A model generated the notes under the pieces. That model was not told where the DNA came from. It was given only the letters and a program-made list of their open reading frames with translations, and searched no databases. 64,000 bases of DNA, taken from positions 7,799,546 to 7,863,545 of the forward strand of contig JAJEKV010000009.1 of the NCBI GenBank assembly GCA_021234155.1, written 5' to 3'. This stretch comes from Isoetes taiwanensis. Taxonomy: Eukaryota; Streptophyta; Lycopodiopsida; Isoetales; Isoetaceae. The translations under genes and the position numbers were made by a program. This document shows positions 22,886-34,950 of this stretch, in pieces; the first letter of the stretch is position 1; every line of letters starts with the position of its first letter.

Positions 22886-23353
22886 ATGGTTAAGATTAAA
22901 AACAATGTAGCACAATTGACTGTGCTAATCGGCTTTGATCAAACCTCTTGGTTCAAGCACGCAATGCTATGTCCCCGGGCTTCAGGAGAGGCAACACCAT
23001 TACCATTCACCACAGCTTTTTCAGATTTTTCAGGTATGGTTGCAAGCTCTTTAAATTCTTCGGTAGTGGAAGAGAAGCAAGCACTGACTCCCGCTTCATC
23101 TGCATATGCATACTCCAGTTCTAGGATTTGCTCTCAGGTTGAATTAGCTAGCTCTAGGGTTAATAGTGCTCAGCCAGAAACCAGCCAGGCGGGGGACGGA
23201 CAAGCTTCTTTGGATTTAAACGGGCAAGCTTCATTGCCTTTAAACGGACAAGCTTCTTTGCCTTTAGGCGGACAAGCTTTAGATGTATCTGTAGGCTGCG
23301 GTATTGAGGAGAAGCTTGTGGTTGATCTGAAAGAAAAATCAAAGGGAAAATGA
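22886..23353 (+). CDS. hypothetical ORF with 8-residue tandem repeats
   Basis: A 155-codon ORF from ATG at 22886 to TGA at 23351. It is rich in A and S. Residues about 105-133 carry the tandem repeat GQASLPLN (three and a half copies, D/P variants), encoded by a 24-bp DNA repeat. The frame is maintained across the repeats because the unit is a multiple of three. The C-terminus is basic (KEKSKGK), and GATCTGAAAGAAAAA-type words recur just downstream. No domain is known. It may be a gene or a chance ORF over a minisatellite. Confidence 0.3.
   Translation: MVKIKNNVAQLTVLIGFDQTSWFKHAMLCPRASGEATPLPFTTAFSDFSGMVASSLNSSVVEEKQALTPASSAYAYSSSRICSQVELASSRVNSAQPETSQAGDGQASLDLNGQASLPLNGQASLPLGGQALDVSVGCGIEEKLVVDLKEKSKGK
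23198..23286. repeat. 24-bp minisatellite inside the hypothetical ORF
   Basis: Units of the form CGGACAAGCTTCTTTGCCTT recur about 3.5 times with few changes, each containing a HindIII site (AAGCTT). Confidence 0.93.
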
Positions 23354-24584
23354 GTCCTGCTGTGTTTGATCTGAAAGAAAAAACAAAGGGAAAACGAAAG
23401 GAAGAATCTGAGGAATGAAAATGAGTAAATATACCATTGCGATGGGAACTTGCATGAGTCAGACCGCAAGAGTTCTTTCGCAGCCTGATCAGCTATTGTG
23501 AATGCAGCTGCCTTAGCCACTTCAAAACCTTAAATCCGACATGATAATAAAACAATTTCCATTGTTATTGATCTGAAATGAAGAGAAAAACCAGGAATAA
23601 CCTGAGAAATAGATCAGCCAGGGTCTTTTGGATCTGAAAAAATGGCAGCAGAAGCAAAAATTCGTGCAGCATCGAGCCGGTGTAGAATCCGATCTCTCTC
23701 TGTATTCAATAACGACGGGGAGGCGGACCCAAAAAGGCGTGCTTTAGGCGTGGGAGTGGGATTTATCCCACACAAAAACCGTTGTTTTACCACCTATCGT
23801 GGCTCCTTCCCGTCCGCAAGCCATAACCCCAAGAAGCGGAAGCGGCTACGCCTGTCGCTACAAGCCATAACCCAAAGATCGGAAGCTTGACCAATGGAGA
23901 AAAGGAAAGATCTGAGGGGCACATTGCCATAGCCAAGGAGCTCATGCCATCGCCATAGCATAGGAGCTCCGCACATCGCCATAGCCAATGCATGGAGCAT
24001 CGCCATAGCCAATGCAGGTGGGGGAGCATTGCCATAGCCTAGGACCTCTACCATCGCCATGGCCAAAGGGAGGGAAACGAAAAACACAAGGAACCTCAGG
24101 CGGGGCCAATGAGGGTAGAGGACCTAGATCAGCATCTTGGCGTTGATGATCGCGTCATCAATGCGCGCAGCCGTCGTTTTAAAGGCCAATAACATAATAG
24201 GGCCGGGATCAAGATCTCCACCATGCATCTTGATTAATGAAATATTTTTAATGGTTTAATTCATATCTTTTTTTTATAATTCAAATGTTGTGCCCCTAGG
24301 ATTCACCATGCTACGGTTGGCTCCAACATGCCCCCTCTCTTGTAATATCCGGCTGGCAGCTCTTTGTATTATCCGGCCCCTCCATTGAACTAATCCGCCC
24401 CCCTTTGAACCTATCGACCCCCAACTTCATCGCCCGGATAAGACAAAGCGTACTAGATTTTTGGTATTTTTTTCTTGTACTAAATCGGCAAACAAAGGCG
24501 GATAGGCTTCGAGAGGTGTGGGGACATCTACTTCAATCGTTGCAGTAGGATACTACGATAGAGGGGGGGGATTATTCAAACTAG
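23354..24584. other. gene-free stretch with a GCCATAGCCA repeat
   Basis: Between about 23925 and 24065 the motif ATCGCCATAGCCAATGCA recurs some eight times with degenerate spacing. On the minus strand it reads as LAMAM-rich peptides that are not genes. The remainder shows no recognisable coding sequence. Confidence 0.6.
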
Positions 24585-25500
24585 CCCATGTCCGCGGGCT
24601 CAAACATGCCACCTAGGCTCCAACATGCCAAGGTGGCTCAAACTACCCACGTGGGCTCCAACATGCTAAGGTGGTTGAAACATGGTGCTCAAACATGCCA
24701 TGCTCAAACATGCCATGCATGGAGTGCCTTGGCGCCTAGGTGGCATGCTTGAGCCACTAGATGGCATGTTGGAACCACCTTGGCATTTTTGAGCCTAGGT
24801 GGCATGTTTGAGCCACCTTGGCATGTTGGAGCCTAGATGGCACGTTGGGCCCCGTGGCTGAACCAGCTTGACATGTTGGAGCCTAGGTGAGCATGTGTGG
24901 CATATTTGAGCCACCTTGGCATGTTCGAGCCTAGGTGGCATGTTAGAAACCACCTTGGCATGTTGGAGCCCACGTGGCATGTTTGAGCCACCTTGGCATG
25001 TTGGAGCCTACGTGGGCATGTTTGAGCCACCTTGGCATGTTGGAGCCCGTGGCATGTTGGAGCCACCTTGGCGCGTTGGAGCCTAGGTGGCATGTTGGAG
25101 CCCACGTGTCATGTTTGAGCCACCTTGGCATGTTGGGGCCTAGGTGGCATGTTGGAGCCTAGGTGGCATGTTTGAGCCTAGGTGGCATGTTGGAGCCCAC
25201 GTGGCATGTTTGAGCCACCTTGACATGTTTGAGCCTAGGTGGCATGTTGGAGCCACATTGGCATGTTATTGGAGCCTAGGTGGCATGTTGTAGCCCATGT
25301 GGCATGTTTGAGCCACCTTGGCATGTGATGCCACCTAGGCTCCAACATGCCAAGGTGATGCCACCTAGGCACGAACATGCCACCTAGGCTCGAACATGCC
25401 AAGGTGGCTCAAACATGCCAAGGTGGCTCCAACATGCCACCTATGCTCCAACATGCCAAGGTGGCTCAAAAATGCCAAGGTGGCTTAAACATGCCATGTG
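24585..25500. repeat. 19-bp minisatellite array 1, with internal orientation switches
   Basis: Dozens of 19-20 bp units alternate between forms such as TGGCATGTTGGAGCCTAGG and TGGCATGTTTGAGCCACCT, with CCCACGTGG variants. The array runs forward (GCTCCAACATGCC) to about 24720, inverted to about 25326, then forward again to 25500. The switch at 25326 is an abrupt head-to-head junction (TTGGCATGTGATGCCACC). Peptide-like ORFs (MPRWLKHATWAP) are by-products of the repeat. Confidence 0.95.
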
Positions 25501-25507
25501 GGCATGA

Positions 25508-26160
25508 TGATAGGACTTCATGCAAGAAATATGATAACCTTTGGAACTTTTGGTAGAGGCATTTTGTCGTTCGGGCAGTACAAAGGCTCCGAAATAGAGA
25601 TTCGACTTCGCCATGCCATCCGAAACGGCGAAATTACCCTAGGGACCAAGTTAAACGGTCATTTTTTGCAACGAAAAAAATACGAACCCTCTACATGGCA
25701 GTATTCTGCAGCCACCTCTTAGACCAGTTGACTACGAACATGTTGGACATGAGCTACTTTGGCGCTTCTTGGAAAAGGGGTAGTCTTCTACCCACGAAAC
25801 TTGGTCTCCAGGGTAATGTCAACGTTTTGAGTCCATTGGCAGAGTCAGTTCACAGTTCCGGAGTGGGAAAGTTGCCCATCCGTGGCCAAGGTTCTTTGGG
25901 AGAGGACCTTTGGGGCGAACTGCCTCCGGAAGGTTTTAAAGGCACATCTTATGGCATCAACACCCTCCCTCTACGTGATGACATTGTGCAAGATTTTGGT
26001 CGAATCTGACTAGGATATAGCCTCCGAAACGTAAACCCTGTGTGTTGCTAGGTTATTGAAGGGTTTACGTTATGGGGGTCGAGTTTTAGTCGGTTGCACT
26101 TGGGTCATGGTTGAGAAGCTGCAATTGAGAACATGAAGCAATAGGAACTAATGGAATGGG
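25508..26160. repeat. diverged copy of the ~1.1-kb tandem unit found at 38.6-47.4 kb
   Basis: It shares, in the same order, GGCGAAATTACCCTAGGGA, GACTACGAACATGTTGGA-like and GAGCTACTTTGGCGCTTCTTGG stretches, GAGTCCATTGGCAGAGTCA, and the AACGTAAACCCT ... AGGGTTTACGTT stem (26028-26071). Its first ~50 bp (GGACTTCATGCAAGAAATAT) recur at about 27000, right after array 2. It is non-coding. Confidence 0.88.
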
Positions 26161-26999
26161 GTTTGGAGTTATCGACATGCCATGTGGGCTCCAACATGCC
26201 ACCTAGGCTCCAACATGCCAGGTGGCTCAAACATGCCACGTGGGCTCCCAACATGCCACTTAGGCTCCAACATGCCATGATGCCACTCGGCCCAAACATG
26301 CCAAGGTCGCTCAAACATGCCACGCAGGCTCCAACATGCAACCTAGGCTCCAACATGCCAAGGTGGCTCGAACATGCCACCTAGGCACCAACATGCCACC
26401 TAGGCTCAAACATGCCACGGTGGCTCAAACATGCAACGCCGGGTGGCTCAAACATGCCAAGTTCCAACATGCCAACATCAAACTATGTGTGAGGCTCCAA
26501 CATGCCAAGGTGGCTCGGGCATGCCAAGGTGGCTCGGACATGCCACCTAGGCTCCCGGCATGACAAGGTGGCTCAAACATGCCACGTGGGCTCCAACATG
26601 CCACCTAGGTTCCAACATGCCAAGGTGGCTCAAACATGCCACGTGGACTCCAACATGCCACGTGGGCTCTAACATACCACGTGGGCTCTAACATGCCAAG
26701 GTGGCTCAAACATGCCACCTAAGCTCTAACATGCCACCTAGGCTCAAACATGTCAATGTGGCTCCATATGCCACGTAGGCTCCAACATGCCACCTAGGTT
26801 CCAACATGCAAAGGTGGCTCAGGCATGCCACCTAGACTCAAGCATGCCACCTAGGCACTCAAGTGGTGACATGGCATGTCAAGTAAGCAAGGCCAAGTTT
26901 TGACTAGGCCAAAAATGAAAAAGATGTCCATCTTTGGTCTTTTCATTGGGTGATGTTGGCAAATTTTGGGTGACATGGCTAGATGGTGGTGGCGTGACT

Positions 27000-27905
27000 A
27001 GGACTTTATGCAAGAAATATGATAACCTTTGAAATTTTTGTAGAGGAGTTTGGCAAGGGATAGAATAGAAGGATCTTGGAGAACTCACAAGCCCCTTTCG
27101 ATGAAGGGGAGTGCGGATCAGCATGTTGCGCTGAGGGGATTCGACCCCATCTTGGGGCATGGTCCCCGAGCATACCACAGAGAACTCCATGCAAAGTTTG
27201 GGATGTGTGAGTCTCCGTCTTGGCCTTTCGAGATGTAAACCCTAGCAAACCCTAGGGTTTGATAGGGTTTACATTCAGGGATGCTCAGATGACCCGAGGG
27301 CCCGGGATCGGCGTGGAATACCCGTCTTTGGATTACCCTCATGGCCTTTGGGAGAGCGAGCCAAATTTCCCGTCAAAGCATACCTTTGGAGACTCCCCTT
27401 CACAAGCCCCTTTTAGGTGAAGGGGAGTCAGGAAAATCTTCTTTAGCGGGGGATTCGACCCCATCTCGGGCATGGTCCCCGAGCATACACGATAGAGAAC
27501 TCCATGCAAAGTTTGGATGTGTGAGTCTCGTCTTGGCCTTCGAGATGTAAACCCTAGCAAACCCTAGGGTTTGATAGGGTTACATTCAGGGGATGCTCCA
27601 GATGACCCGAGAGGGCCCGGGATCGGCGTGGAATACCCGTCTTTGGATTACCCTCATGGCCTTTGGGAGGCGAGCCAAATTTCCGGTCGCGACATACCTT
27701 TGGAGACTCCCCTTCACAAGCCCCTTTCGGTGAAGGGGAGTGCGGAAAAAAGCATCTTTTGCGGGGGGATTTGACCCCCATCTCGGGCATGGTCCCCGAG
27801 CATACCACGAGAACTCCATGCAAAGTTTCGGATGTGTGAGTCTCCGTCTTGGCCTTCGAGATGTAAACCCTAGCAAACCCTAGGGTTTGATAGGGTTTAC
27901 ATTAC
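27000..27905. repeat. ~315-bp tandem repeat, three copies
   Basis: The marker GATGTGTGAGTCTC occurs at about 27202, 27516 and 27831. Each unit holds TCCATGCAAAGTTT, GGCATGGTCCCCGAGCATAC, CTCCCCTTCACAAGCCCC and a 38-bp telobox palindrome. A partial piece of the unit (GGAGACTCCCCTTCACAA) reappears at about 30830. It is non-coding. Confidence 0.93.
27235..27900. other. telobox palindromes, one per 315-bp unit
   Basis: A ~38-bp near-perfect palindrome occurs at 27235-27272, 27547-27583 and 27863-27900. Each is built from AAACCCTAGGGTTTG flanked by GTAAACCCTA and its complement, differing at one central pair. The core holds back-to-back plant telobox words (AAACCCTA). Each could extrude a cruciform or bind telobox proteins. 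Confidence 0.9.
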
Positions 27906-30890
27906 GGGATGCTCCTCGATCAAGAGGGCCGTGGAACTTGTCCCCTAGGGTAATTTCGGGCGTTCGGATGACATGGAGAGGTCGGATTGCCAATCCGGGG
28001 CCTCCTCCATGCCCCAAAATCAAAACGTGGTCTAAACCACATCCGGAGAATAGCGGTGGCCATCCCAATCAAAAATCGAGGGTCTAAAGCTGCGCCCAAA
28101 AATACCGGGGATTTTCACATGCGGCTCATGACCACTTGGCAAGCCAGCTGGCTGAAAATCAGGATTTTTTCCCGCCCCATGCATTAATTATGAATTTCGA
28201 GACATAAACACAAAAAACAACACGGATAAAAATCCGGGTCTCGAAAAAAGGTGAAATCTTGGCGGGGATATGCAACATGGCGCTGCACACGCAAGAGAAA
28301 ATGCAATCGAACAATAGAAGCACAAGCAGAGGCATGAGATGAGCTTCCGAGCCAACCCCTTTGGGAGGCCAGGGTCGGTAGCGTCCTCTTGGCGGTGGAG
28401 CTAGCTTTTTCTTCTCCGTGGTCACATGTATACCACCTAGCAGTCCTAGTGCTCCTATTGTCACTTCAATCTTCTACGGGGGCCTCGGGGTGAACCCCAA
28501 GTATCTTGTTCTTGCGGCTAATCCAAGGCTGGGGTGAGGGCCGGGCTGGACCCCCACTCAGGAGCAGAGGCTGGCTCCACCAATGGACCCGGAACATCCC
28601 CATTACCTAGGGGACCAAGTTTAGGTGGGCGAAGACCACCCCTCTCCAAGAAACGCCAAAGTAGGTCGTTTACTACACACTTGTAGTCAATTGGCATGGA
28701 GGTGGATCTTTGAATACCTCCTAGTGAGGGGTAAGTGATTGATCCCTTGGGAAAACTTCGTAGTGGAACTTGTCCCCTAGGGTAATTTCGCCCGTTCGGA
28801 CGGCCAGCGGCGAGGTCGGATCGCCAATCCGGGGCCTCCTCCATGCCCCAAAATCAAAAAACGTGGTCTAAACCACTGTCCAAGGCCAGCGGTGGCCATC
28901 CCAATAAAAAAAATCGAGGGTCTAAAACTCATCCGAAATACCGGGGATTTTCCTATACTCTCGGGGCCACTTGGCAAGCCAGCTGGCTGAAAACCAGGAT
29001 TTTTCCTGCCCCATGCATTAATTATGAATTTCGAGACATAAACACAAAAGAAAAGCCGCAGGATAAAAATTCGGGTCTCGAAAAAGGTGAAATCTTGGCG
29101 GGATGTGCAACATGGCGGCGCTGCACACGCAAGAGAAAATGCACCGCAATAGAAGCACAAGCGAGAGGCATGAGGCGAGCTTCGAGCCAACCCCCTTCGG
29201 GAGACCACCGGGTCGGTAACGTCCTACTAGGTAGTGGAGCTAGCTTTTTCTTCTCCGTGGTCACATGTATACCACCTAGCAGTCCTAGTCTGCTGCTATT
29301 CTCACTTCAATCTTCTACCAGGGGCCTCGGGGTGAACCCCAAGTATCTTGTTCTCATGAGGCTAGTCCAAGGCTGGGGGCGGGGACGGGCTGGACCCCCA
29401 CTCGGGAACCGAGAACCGGCTCGCCAATGGACCCGGAACATCCCCATTACCTAGGGGACCAAGTTTAGGTGGGCGGAAAGACCACCCCTCTCAAGAAACG
29501 CCAAAGTAGGTCGTTTACTACACACTTGTAGTCAATTGGCATGGAGGTGGATGCTTTGAATACCTCCTAGTGAGGGGTAAGTGATTGATCCCACAGGGAA
29601 AACTTCGCCGTGGAACTTGTCCCCTAGGATAATTTCGCCGTTCCGGACGACGCGGCGAGGTCGGATTGCCAATCCGGGGCCTCCTCCATGCCCCAAAATC
29701 GAAAACGTGGTCTAAACCCTGTCAAGGCCAACGGTGGCCATCCCAATAAAAAATCGAGGGTCTAAAACTCATCCGGAAATACCGGGGATTTTCCTATACT
29801 CTCGGGGCCACTTGGCAAGCCAGCTGGCTGAAAACCAGGATTTTTCCCTGCCCCATGCATTAATTATGAATTTCCGGAGCATAAACACAAAGAAAAGCAC
29901 AGATAAAAATTCGGGTCTCGAAAAAAGGTGAAATCTTGGCAGGATGTGCAGCATGACGCTGCACACGCAAGAGAAAATGCACCGGCAATAGAAGCACAAG
30001 CAGAGGCATGAGACGAGCTTCCGAGCCAACCCCCTTCCGGAGACCACCGGGTCGGTAACGTCCTACTAGGTAGTGGAGCTAGCTTTTCTTCTCCGTGGTC
30101 ACATGTATACCACCTAGCAGTCCTAGTGCTGCTATTCTCACTTCAATCTTCTACCAGGGCCTCAGGGTGAACCCCAAGTATCTTGTTCTCGCAGGCTAGT
30201 CCAAGGCTGGGGGGAGGGGCGGGGCTGGACCCCACTCAGGGGCAGAACCGGCTCCGCCAATGGACCCGGAACATCCCCATTACCTAGGGGACCAAGTTTA
30301 GTGGGCGAGAAGACCACCCCTCTCCAAGAAACGCCAAAGTAGGTGGATTTACTACACACTTGTAGTCAATTGGCATGGAGGTGGATCTTTGAATACCTCC
30401 TAGTGAGGGGTAAGTGATTGATCCCTTGGGAAAACTCGTAGTGGAACTTGTCCCCTAGGGTAATTTCGCCGTTCGGACGGCCCGCGCGAGGTCGGATCGC
30501 CAATCAGGGGCCTCCTCCATGCCCCAAAATTGAAAACGTGGTCTAAACCTTGTCAGGGCCAACGTCGGCCATCCCAATAAAAAATCGAGGGTCTAAAACT
30601 CATCCGGAAATACCGGGGATTTTCCTATACTCTCCGGACCACTTGGCAAGCCAGCTGGCTGAAAACCAGGATTTTTCCCTGCCCCATGCATTAGTTATGA
30701 ATTTCCGGAGCATAAACACAAAGAAAAGCCTGAGATAAAAATCCGGGTCTCGAAAAAGGTGAAATCTTGGCGGGATGTGCGGCATGACGCATACGCAAGA
30801 GAAAAAATGCACCAGCATATATACCTTTCGGAGACTCCCCTTCACAAAGAAAGGGGCCAGAGTCGAGGTGCTGCCCGGGTGTTTTGCAAA
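27905..30890. repeat. ~835-bp tandem repeat, about 3.5 copies
   Basis: The marker CCCCATGCATTAATTATGAA (with variants) occurs at 28175, 29009, 29851 and 30682. GTGGAACTTGTCCCCTAGG occurs at about 27930, 28769, 29609 and 30440. Conserved blocks include GGCCTCCTCCATGCCCCAAAA, GCCAGCTGGCTGAAAA and GGTCACATGTATACCACC. In reverse orientation it is related to the 1.1-kb unit at 38.6-47.4 kb (shared CCCTAGGGTAATTTCGCC, ATGCATTAATT and CAGCTGG blocks). No real gene is present. Confidence 0.92.
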
Positions 30891-32189
30891 GACATCAAGG
30901 TCCATGTCACCATCATCTAGCCATGTCACCTAAAATTTGCCAACATCACCCAATGAAAAGACCAAAGATGGACATCTTTGGTTTTTTAACCCTAGTCAAA
31001 ACTTGACCTTGCTTACTTGGCATGCCATGTCACCACTTGGGGTGCCTAGGTGGCATGCTTGAGACTAGGTGGCATGCCTGAGCCACCTTGGCATGTTGGA
31101 GCCTGCATGGCATGTTGGAGCCACCTTGGCATGTTGGAGCCCACGTGGCATTATGGAGTCCACGTGGCATGTTTGAGCCACCTTGGCATGTTGGACCCTA
31201 GGTGGCATGTTTGAGCCCACCTTGGCATGTTTGAGCCACGGCATGTTTGAGCCCTGGGTGGCATGTTGGAGCCTAGCTGGCATGTTTGAGCCACCTAGGA
31301 ATGTTGGAGCCTAGGTGGCATGTTGGAGCCCACGTGGCATTTTTGAGCCACCTTGGCAAGTTGGAGCATAGGTGGTATGTTGGAGCCCGCGTGGCATGTT
31401 TGAGCACGTTGGAGCCTAGGTGGCATGTTTGAGCCATTTTGTCATGTTGCGACCTAGGTGGCATGTTTGAGCCACCTTGGCATGTTTGAGCCTAGGTGGC
31501 ATGTTGGATCCACCTTGGCATGTGGGAACCACCTTGGCATGTTTGAGCCTAGGTGGCATGTTTGAGCCACCTTGGCATGTTGGAGCCCATGTGGCATGTT
31601 TGAGCCACCTTGGCATGTTTGAGCCGCGTTGGAGCCTAGGTGGCATGTTTGAGCCACCTTGGCATGTTGGAGCCACCTTGGCATGTTGGAGCCTAGGTGG
31701 CATGTTGGAGCCACCGTGGCATGTTTGAGCCACCTTGCCATGTTAGAGCCTAGGTGGCATGTTGGAGCCTGTGTGGCATGCTTGAGCCACCTTGGCATGT
31801 TGGAGCCCACGTGGCATATTTGAGCCACCTTGGCAAGTTGGAGCATAGGTGGCATGTTAGAGCTGCGTGGCATGTTTGAGCATGTTGGAGCCTAGGTGGC
31901 ATGTTGGAGCCACCTTGGCGCGTGGCATGTTGGAGCCCACGGGCATGTTTGAGCCTAGGTGGCGGGTTAGAGCCCGCGGTGGCATGTTGGAGCCTAGGTG
32001 GCATGTTTGAGCCAACTTGGCATATTTAAGCCTAGGTGGCATGTTGTGAGCCACCTTGGCATGTTGGAGGCTAGGTGGCATAGTGGAGCCCACGTGGCAT
32101 GTTTGAGCCACCTTGGCATGTTTGAGCCTAGGTGGCATGTTGGAGCCACCTTGGCATGTTGGTGCCCACGTTATGCAAAAATAGGTGTT

Positions 32190-32790
32190 AAGTAATTGAA
32201 GTAGTTGAAGTAACTTGTGTTACATGGAATACTAGTATAAGAACATGTGATGGTGCGTGCATCACATGTAGCAAATCAAGTACTACGTCCTACCACTATA
32301 AAGACCCGTGATATGGAAGGATAGGACATGTAGAGAATCAAGTACTCTTTCCTACTTCTATAAAGACATGTGAGAATAAAAGTATTACACATGTAAGTAA
32401 TTCATGTATTCTTTCCTACAATGCCTTAGCAAATAAAAGTACTCGTCCTACTACTATAAAGACATGTGACATGGAAGCATATGACATGTAGAGAATCAAG
32501 TATTCTTTTTCGACTTCTATAAAGACATGTGACAATAGAAGTATTACACATGTAAGTAATTCATGTATTCTTTCCTACAATGCCTTAGCAAATAAAATTA
32601 CTCGTCCTACTACTATAAAGACATGTGAATGGAAGTATAGGACATGTAGAGAATCAAATATTCTTTCCTACATCTATAAAGACATGTGACAATAGAATTA
32701 TTAGACATGTAGAAATTCAAGTACTCTTTCCTACAGTGGATAGTATTATAAAATGACATGTCACAATAGAAGAAACTACAAAACAACAGT
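32190..32790. repeat. ~159-bp composite tandem repeat
   Basis: ACTATAAAGACATGTGA-type sub-units recur six times (about 32297 to 32675) with alternating ~62- and ~96-bp spacing. This gives a higher-order period of ~159 bp, clear from CCTACAATGCCTTAGC at 32415 and 32574. AT-rich and non-coding. Confidence 0.9.
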
Positions 32791-32949
32791 GGATGTTTTA
32801 GTCCACTGAAAAAAGAACACCATTATCGAACAAAACCATACCTTCACAAATCCACATGTAGGATTCTTTGAAAACAGGACATGTAGACCTACCAAAACTG
32901 ATGTTTTCAACAGTGGACCAAAAACCGGGGTGAGTGTGGTGGCTTACTA

Positions 32950-34450
32950 TGTTAGGAGGCTGACATATACGTAGTGTTTTGTTTTGCAGACTATGGCAGA
33001 CTTGTGAAGGAATGGTTGGCTGCAACATCAGCTAGGTTTGATAGATGCAAGCAACGATTGCAAGCAAACGAGGATAGGAAAAATGATATCAAAAGAAAGA
33101 TTGAGTTGATGGAGCATAAAGCATCAGAAATTAGAGCTGATTTGCACAGATGGCAATCAATCATGACAGCAAATCCGAAAGCAACAGAGGGTGTTCGGGT
33201 TTGTGTTTAACTAAAGGATGAAGAGCTAAATGGTGCGGTGTTGCACGGGCTGAAACAATTAAATAAGGAATTAGCGGCGGAAAATTGAGCTAAAGGCATG
33301 TGAAGACTTACTGCTTTGGAGCTGCTACCTTGAATGCAAAGATTTGAGATTTTTTTACGAAAGCGTAGTGGTCATGACACTCCCTTAGATCCTGCACTTC
33401 CAATGCTTCCCGAGGCGGAAGAAGAGGGTGATGAAGGTTGTCCATTTTGTGGGCGTTATGCGAAAATGGGAGGGTAAAATGTTGCCGGTTATGATAGCGA
33501 GAATCACGATCCACCGATATCACATTCCATGCCTATCACACCATTTGAGGTAAATATTATCATCTCTAACCCTCGTCTAAAGACTCTATTGATTTTGAAT
33601 TTGTTTTGCGAGACACTCTAGAACCTGCTTTGCAGCCCGGTTATTGCCCATATTATGACCGAGACATGGCTTTTGGCTTTTGGTGTTCGAGTGGTACCAC
33701 AAGAAGCAATAGACACAAGTAAGTGCCTTAACTAATGTTTCTTGATGTTGTCACGGGACTCTTGACTTAGTGTTTGCGAGTGCGAGAATTTGAGACCAAG
33801 GATATCCAACAGTTATCCACGCCTCGATCGATTATGAGGCGCAAGATACCTCCCGGTTGTACCTAGAATTCACCCCATTTGATACTCCTAAGTCAATCCC
33901 AAATCTTGTGGCGTGGAGACTCCAAAAGCGAAATTTGGATAGTCAAGCTGAATGCGGTCATTATCAAAATCTGGCGATGCCACATACATGATTTATTTTT
34001 TGTATTTTTTACGTGGTCTTCCTCATTTCAATTATGTTGCGAGAGATAAATGCTCACGCAACCGGAAGCCATCACGAAGAGATTCCTAGTGCATCGATTT
34101 AGAGGGAAAATTAATTCCCTTGAGATTCATTAAATGCGGGGTCCTTCACCCGAAAAAAGTTTTGGTCTTTGAACATGAGCCAAATCACGGATCACGGTGA
34201 TGAAGTTGACAAAGAAACCCCCGGATCACGGACAAGATCGCGGGCGCTCCACGAGTCCAATACAACCTCAACCAAGAAAAACCAAGAGGTTAAGCGAAAT
34301 TCTCCTGCATCGGCCGAGCGGCAGTGGCCATCCGAAATTGAACCATCAAAAGTTAGCGGTTTCGGACACGGATTCTGGGGAGTTCTTAGAATGATGTTTT
34401 TCAAAATTTGAGATTGCATTGTGGTCGGCATGGCTAAGAGTAATGTTGAC
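32950..34450 (+). other. exon-like fragments upstream of the Ulp1-like segment
   Basis: Plus-strand segments look coding but are discontinuous. 32986-33207 encodes a charged, coiled-coil-like stretch (KEWLAATSARFDRCKQRLQ, RKNDIKRKIELMEHKASE). 33385-33470 encodes LPEAEEEGDEGCPFCGRY. About 33605-33715 encodes YCPYYDRDMAFGFWC. 34169-34408 is serine/lysine-rich. They may be further exons of the protease-like gene at 35 kb or separately captured pieces. No family was assigned. Confidence 0.3.
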
Positions 34451-34950
34451 TTATTGATGAGAAAGTTCTTTGCAGGAATATAAGGGCAAATTTCTTTTTA
34501 TTTGGAATCGGGATGACCGCACCAACACAAAATTAAAAGTGGTTAATTAGCCAATTTTCCTTAAGGATCTGTCCCAAAGTGTACCGTAAATTTTTGAGAT
34601 ACCGGTGACAAATACATTGTTGATAGATGACAATGAGATATAAGGGTTACGCCAACCCGGTAGAACACAATGCTATGTCCAAATAGTTTTGCTCCCGGGT
34701 TGGATTCCAATTTCCTTTTGGAGCAACTCAAACCATGGTTGGAGGGACTTACGGCTGCGAAAGTGTGCCGGCTTATGTGAAGAAACATCAAATGTGGAAC
34801 ATGTGGGATTACGAAGAGTCAAGCAAATCTGCATGAAAATGCTTTCGACAAGTATTTTCATAAATGAATCTTGTAAAACTCTTTGAAAGTCAATATAAGT
34901 AAAAAAAATTCTATGATATGTGTTGTACTTTTTCAATTTAAAATATTTGA

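Larger units (their letters stand above)
26175..32170. mobile_element. foldback-like element with minisatellite inverted-repeat arms
   Basis: Left arm 26175-26996 and right arm 30905-32170 are inverted relative to each other. The inner ~145 bp of each arm (26852-26996 and 30905-31050) are nearly identical single-copy sequence in opposite orientation. The outer parts are arrays of the 19-bp unit in opposite orientations. Arms made of tandem repeats are the hallmark of foldback transposons. The 3.9-kb loop holds 315-bp and ~835-bp tandem units and no transposase. The outer ends are similar (CCCACATGG versus CCCACGTTA on one strand), but no convincing target duplication was seen. It could instead be a rearranged satellite. 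Confidence 0.65.

Noticed and set aside
24585-25500. CRISPR-like array
   Set aside because: No unique spacers; contiguous minisatellite in a plant nuclear context.
24787-32195. Many ORFs reading MPRWLKHATWAP-like peptides
   Set aside because: They are translations of the 19-bp minisatellite in different frames and strands, not genes.
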